A stretch of DNA of 8,664 bases from DATJZH01 sp035499215. GTDB lineage: Bacteria; Actinomycetota; Actinomycetes; Streptosporangiales; Streptosporangiaceae. The stretch's first letter is position 1; each line of letters starts with the position of its first letter. The stretch covers positions 1-8,664 of the forward strand of contig DATJZH010000221.1 in assembly GCA_035499215.1 (NCBI GenBank), given 5' to 3'. This document shows, one piece after another, positions 5,617-8,664 of the stretch. Made by a program: the position numbers and the translations under genes. Under the pieces are notes generated by a model. That model saw only the letters and a program-made list of their open reading frames with translations, ran no database searches and had not been told where the DNA came from.

Positions 5617-7197
5617 GTGACTAACAGTCTGCCCGGCCTCGAGGGCCCCGGCCGGCAGAGCCGCCCGGCGTCGGTCGTGCCGGGTGCTGACGGGCTGGTG
5701 AGCGCGGACATCGTCATCATCGGCTCCGGGATGGGCGGTGCGACGCTGGCCTACGGGCTGCGCGGAACCGGGGCCGACGTCCTGGTGATCGACCGGGGCG
5801 ACTTCCTGCCCCGCGAGTGGGAGAACTGGTCCCCGGAGGCGGTATTCAAACAGGGTCGCTACAAGAACGCCGAGGCCTGGTACGAGCCAGACGGGAACCA
5901 GTTCTACCCCGGCAACTACTATTACGTCGGCGGGAACACCAAGCTCTACGGCGCGATGTTGCCCCGGTTCCGGGAACAGGATTTCGGCGTCGTCGAGCAT
6001 CACGACGGTATGTCGCGCGCGTGGCCTGTCAGCTACGCGCAGATGGAGCCGTTCTACGCTGCAGCCGAGCGGTTGTACCTGGTGCACGGCGAGGCGGGAA
6101 GGGACCCGACCGATCCGTGGCGCTCCTCGCCGTATCCTTACCCGGCCCTGGCGCACGAACCGGCCATCGCGGCTCTGGCCGAATCCTTCAGGCAGCAGGG
6201 CCTGCACCCGTTCTCCATGCCGGCCGCCGTCGACTTGCGGCCCGGCGGGACCTGCGTGCGCTGCCGCACCTGCGACGGCTACCCCTGCATGGTCGATGCG
6301 AAGGCCGACGCTGACGTGCGCGTTGTCCGGCCGCTGGCGGCTTCTGGCGAAATCCGTCTTTTGACCAGCACCGTCATATCCATGCTCGCCACCAGCGCCG
6401 ACGGTAAGGCCGTTGTGGAAGCCCGGGGGTCACGACACGGGCGGCCGGTCACGGTGCGCGCGGACAGGTTCGTGCTGTCCGCGGGTGCGGTCAACAGCGC
6501 CGCGTTGCTGCTGCGCTCGGGCAACGAGCATCATCCCGACGGCCTGGGAAACAGCTCCGGGCTGCTTGGCCGCAACTACATGGTGCACAACAGCACTTTT
6601 TTCGTCGCTGCCGATCCTCGCCGGCGCAATCCGACGCGGTTTCAGAAGACGCTCGCTCTCAACGACTGGTACCTGCCCTCTGCCGGGCTGAAGTACCCGC
6701 TGGGCAACGTCCAGATGCTCGGCAAGCTGCAGGCCCCGATGGTGTCGGCCGCCAGGCCGCACGTACCGGCCAGTCTCCTGCGTGTGGTCACCGATCACAG
6801 CATCGACCTTTACCTGACCACCGAGGATCTTCCGGATCGCCGCAACCGGATCGAAGTGAACCGTCTGGGTCGGATCGTTGTGCACTGGACGCCGAACAAC
6901 GTCGCGCCGCACGAGGAGCTGGTCAAGCTGGCCACGAAGGCGGTCCGGCGCGCCGGCTATCCGCTCGTGCTCACTGAACGCATGGGTGTCGCCACCAACT
7001 CACATCAGTGCGGTACAGCCTTGATGGGTGAGGACCCGGCTCAGAGCGTGCTCGACGTAACCTGCCGCAGTCATGACGTGGGCAACCTATGGGTGGTCGA
7101 CAGCGGCTGCTTTCCGTCCTCGGCTGCCGTCAATCCGGCGCTCACGATCGCGGCGAATGCGCTGCGCGTCGCCGCGCTGGGAACCATCGCCAGCTGA
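5617..7197 (+). CDS. GMC-family FAD-dependent oxidoreductase with four-cysteine cluster
   Basis: Flavoenzyme of 526 residues in the glucose-methanol-choline oxidoreductase family, which oxidises alcohol groups of sugars, polyols or other small substrates. The N-terminal Rossmann FAD-binding site is DIVIIGSGMGGATLAYGL (31-48), with the ribose-binding acid in VLVIDRG (55-61). VGGNTKLYGA (104-113) is the family flavin-contact segment, and FVLSAGAVNSAALLLRSG (285-302) is a second signature. The C-terminal GMC domain has NSHQCGTALMGEDP (461-474) and FPSSAAVNPALTIAANALR (499-517); H463 and N506 fit the His/Asn catalytic pair. Residues 213-224, CVRCRTCDGYPC, hold four cysteines (C213, C216, C219, C224) that could bind an Fe-S cluster, as in bacterial FAD glucose dehydrogenases. 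The GTG at 5617 has AGGAG at 5604-5608, eight bases upstream. With no Tat or Sec signal it is probably cytoplasmic. The substrate is unknown; the ThuA-like neighbour hints at a sugar. No small subunit or cytochrome subunit is adjacent. Confidence 0.95.
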   Translation: MTNSLPGLEGPGRQSRPASVVPGADGLVSADIVIIGSGMGGATLAYGLRGTGADVLVIDRGDFLPREWENWSPEAVFKQGRYKNAEAWYEPDGNQFYPGNYYYVGGNTKLYGAMLPRFREQDFGVVEHHDGMSRAWPVSYAQMEPFYAAAERLYLVHGEAGRDPTDPWRSSPYPYPALAHEPAIAALAESFRQQGLHPFSMPAAVDLRPGGTCVRCRTCDGYPCMVDAKADADVRVVRPLAASGEIRLLTSTVISMLATSADGKAVVEARGSRHGRPVTVRADRFVLSAGAVNSAALLLRSGNEHHPDGLGNSSGLLGRNYMVHNSTFFVAADPRRRNPTRFQKTLALNDWYLPSAGLKYPLGNVQMLGKLQAPMVSAARPHVPASLLRVVTDHSIDLYLTTEDLPDRRNRIEVNRLGRIVVHWTPNNVAPHEELVKLATKAVRRAGYPLVLTERMGVATNSHQCGTALMGEDPAQSVLDVTCRSHDVGNLWVVDSGCFPSSAAVNPALTIAANALRVAALGTIAS

Positions 7198-7208
7198 CAG
7201 CGCGGAGA

Positions 7209-7226
7209 CGGTTAGCGGCGGTTAGC
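7209..7226. repeat. Two CGGTTAGC direct repeats with 10-base period
   Basis: CGGTTAGC occurs at 7209-7216 and 7219-7226, exactly one helical turn apart, just after the GMC stop codon and before the terminator-like hairpin. Same-face repeats of this kind can bind a regulator as a tandem site. Function is not shown by the sequence. Confidence 0.35.
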
Positions 7227-7243
7227 ATGGTATCGGCCGTCTG

Positions 7244-7278
7244 CGAAAGCGCCTGGGCTTCATCAGCCAGGGCTTTCG
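7244..7278 (+). terminator. Bulged hairpin, probable terminator after the GMC gene
   Basis: CGAAAGC (7244-7250) pairs with GCTTTCG (7272-7278), and after a single bulged G, CCTGG (7252-7256) pairs with CCAGG (7267-7271). Two further pairs are possible inside the 10-base loop. The hairpin starts 47 bases after the GMC stop and ends 46 bases before the next start, where a terminator between separate transcription units is expected. No T-run follows, which is common for high-GC actinobacterial terminators. An RNA leader element of the next gene is the alternative. Confidence 0.55.
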
Positions 7279-7323
7279 GAGCCATGCGGCACTGGGCGGC
7301 GGATCTTTGTTCCGGTGGTGGTC

Positions 7324-8595
7324 ATGCGCCGCAAGAGGTTTCGGCCGCGGGCCGTTAACCGCAGGAGGTCTGGGCCGCGGGCCGTCGTCGCGGGCCTCGC
7401 TCTCGTCGTCGCCGTGATCGTGGTCGCGGGAGCCGCGTACGTCGCGGTGCAGCTGCTGCGGCCGGTTCCGGCGATGGCGGTGACGCCCTCGCTCACCCGG
7501 CTGCGCGCGCTGCCCGGTGTCCCGCCGCGCCCGGCCTGGCCCGGTCAGGGGCAGGCAGCGTTGGGCGTGCCGGGGATCGGCATGCTGGCCGCCCGCGGCG
7601 GCAGCCAGCCGACGCCGATCGCGAGCGTGGCAAAGATCATGACTGCATACGTCATCCTTCGCGACCATCCCTTGCCGACGGGCGGATCGGGCCCTGCGAT
7701 CACCGTGACTGCGGCCGATGTGGCCATCTACGCACACGACAAGAGCCGGGGGCAATCGGTCGTCAAGGTGGCGGCCGGCGAGAAGCTGAGCGAGCGCCAG
7801 GCCCTTGAGGCGATGCTCATCCCCTCGGGCAACAACATCGGCGTCATCCTGGCCGGCTGGGACGCAGGCTCGCAGACCGCGTTCGTGGCCAGGATGAACG
7901 CCGTGGCCCGCGAGCTCGGGCTGCACCACACCCGCTACGCGGACGTGAGCGGGTTTGACCCGGCTACCGTGAGCACGGCCAGCGACCAGCTCCGCCTGGC
8001 TCTGCATGCTCTGCAGATTCCGCTCTTCGGCCAGATCGTCGCCATGCCCCAGGTCACGCTGCCGGTCGCGGGCCTGGCCTACAACGTCAATTCTGCTCTG
8101 GGCCACGACGGGATCGCCGGTGTCAAGACCGGGTCCAGCCCGCAGGCGGGTGGCTGTCTGGTGTTTTCGGCCAGAAAGACCGTCGCGGGCGCGACGGCGA
8201 CGATCGTCGGCGTCGTGCTGGGGGTGCAGCCAACGACCGCACACCCCAGCGAGCTCGCCGGGGTGATCTCCGCTTCCGAGAATCTCCTCCGCAGCGTCAG
8301 CGGGGATCTCGAGCACGTCAGCGTCGTGACATCAGGCACGGTTCTGGGCCGGGTGCACAGCGCATGGACTACCGGGCCGGCGGCAGTCGCAGCCACCGGG
8401 CTGACCGCGACCGGCTGGCCCGGGACGCCGGTCGCGGTCACCGTTTCGCCACGGCCCCTCACCCAGACGATCCGCCAAGGGCAGCCCGTCGCCGTGGCAA
8501 CCGTCATGGTCGGCGGCAGCGTCAGCCATGTCACGCTCGACGCCAGCCATGCCGTCCGGCCGCCGTCCGTGCGCTGGCGCCTCGCCCGGCTCTGA
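7324..8595 (+). CDS. D-alanyl-D-alanine carboxypeptidase, peptidase S11 family (low-molecular-weight penicillin-binding protein)
   Basis: Cell-envelope serine peptidase that removes the terminal D-Ala from peptidoglycan stem peptides and is acylated by beta-lactams. The 423-residue protein has a positively charged N-terminus (RRKRFRPR), one hydrophobic segment at about 20-42 (signal anchor or uncleaved signal) and an extracytoplasmic catalytic domain. All three active-site motifs are present and correctly ordered: SVAK (SxxK, S101 nucleophile and K104) in IASVAKIMTAY, SGN (168-170) in LIPSGNN, and KTG (268-270) in GIAGVKTGSSP. The spacing fits S11 rather than class A beta-lactamase. Residues about 315-423 resemble the beta-rich C-terminal domain of PBP5-type enzymes. 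I prefer the ATG at 7324, which has a GGTGG-type site (7314-7318) five bases upstream; GTG codons at 7315 and 7318 are alternatives adding three or two residues. The hairpin upstream and the unrelated function suggest its own transcript. Confidence 0.95.
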   Translation: MRRKRFRPRAVNRRRSGPRAVVAGLALVVAVIVVAGAAYVAVQLLRPVPAMAVTPSLTRLRALPGVPPRPAWPGQGQAALGVPGIGMLAARGGSQPTPIASVAKIMTAYVILRDHPLPTGGSGPAITVTAADVAIYAHDKSRGQSVVKVAAGEKLSERQALEAMLIPSGNNIGVILAGWDAGSQTAFVARMNAVARELGLHHTRYADVSGFDPATVSTASDQLRLALHALQIPLFGQIVAMPQVTLPVAGLAYNVNSALGHDGIAGVKTGSSPQAGGCLVFSARKTVAGATATIVGVVLGVQPTTAHPSELAGVISASENLLRSVSGDLEHVSVVTSGTVLGRVHSAWTTGPAAVAATGLTATGWPGTPVAVTVSPRPLTQTIRQGQPVAVATVMVGGSVSHVTLDASHAVRPPSVRWRLARL

Positions 8596-8664
8596 ACCTG
8601 GTCATCCCTCGCATTGCGAACCCGACCCTGCCCGATCCGGCGGGCCTGGAGCCGAGAGGCTTCG

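Noticed and set aside
7372..7480. Twin-arginine signal for the carboxypeptidase (RRR near the N-terminus)
   Set aside because: The arginines lack the surrounding S/T-RR-x-F-L-K pattern; a simple basic signal anchor explains the segment.
7222..8316. 364-codon minus-strand frame across the carboxypeptidase gene
   Set aside because: It is antisense to a gene with intact SxxK, SxN and KTG motifs and has an Arg/His/Asp-rich composition typical of a shadow.

Overview
The window is GC-rich throughout, with strongly G/C-biased third codon positions, GTG as well as ATG starts, and gene families typical of high-GC Gram-positive bacteria. These include a giant LAL-type LuxR regulator, a stand-alone UBP zinc-finger protein, an actinobacterial-style GMC flavoenzyme and an anchored S11 carboxypeptidase. 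I read it as a chromosomal stretch of an actinomycete. That is inference from gene content; no rRNA or other taxonomic marker is present.

Layout: (1) Minus strand, bases 1-918: the first 306 codons of a dnaK/Hsp70 gene that runs off the left edge. (2) Bases 919-1320: a 402-bp divergent intergenic region with an 11-bp perfect inverted repeat just upstream of dnaK and several short repeated motifs. (3) Bases 1321-4134, plus strand: a 937-aa LAL-family LuxR transcriptional regulator. (4) Bases 4278-4541: an 87-aa UBP-type zinc-finger protein. (5) Bases 4542-4846: a 305-bp gap with no convincing gene. (6) Bases 4847-5509: a ThuA-like domain protein. (7) Bases 5617-7197: a GMC-family FAD oxidoreductase with a four-cysteine cluster. 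(8) A bulged hairpin (7244-7278) that looks like a terminator. (9) Bases 7324-8595: a membrane-anchored D-Ala-D-Ala carboxypeptidase (peptidase S11). Bases 8596-8664 hold no recognisable gene.

How the genes may fit together: the ThuA-like protein and the GMC oxidoreductase form the most plausible functional pair. ThuA-like proteins are linked to keto-sugar metabolism in rhizobia, and GMC flavoproteins include sugar dehydrogenases, so a small sugar- or polyol-oxidation module is a reasonable hypothesis. The LAL regulator upstream on the same strand could control it, but gaps of 107-305 bp mean a single operon is not proven. The dnaK and carboxypeptidase genes look like separate neighbours. I see no CRISPR array, tRNA, rRNA, transposase or phage gene. 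The most unusual points are a DnaK with the insert normally seen in diderm bacteria, the stand-alone bacterial UBP zinc finger, and the Cys-cluster GMC enzyme beside ThuA.
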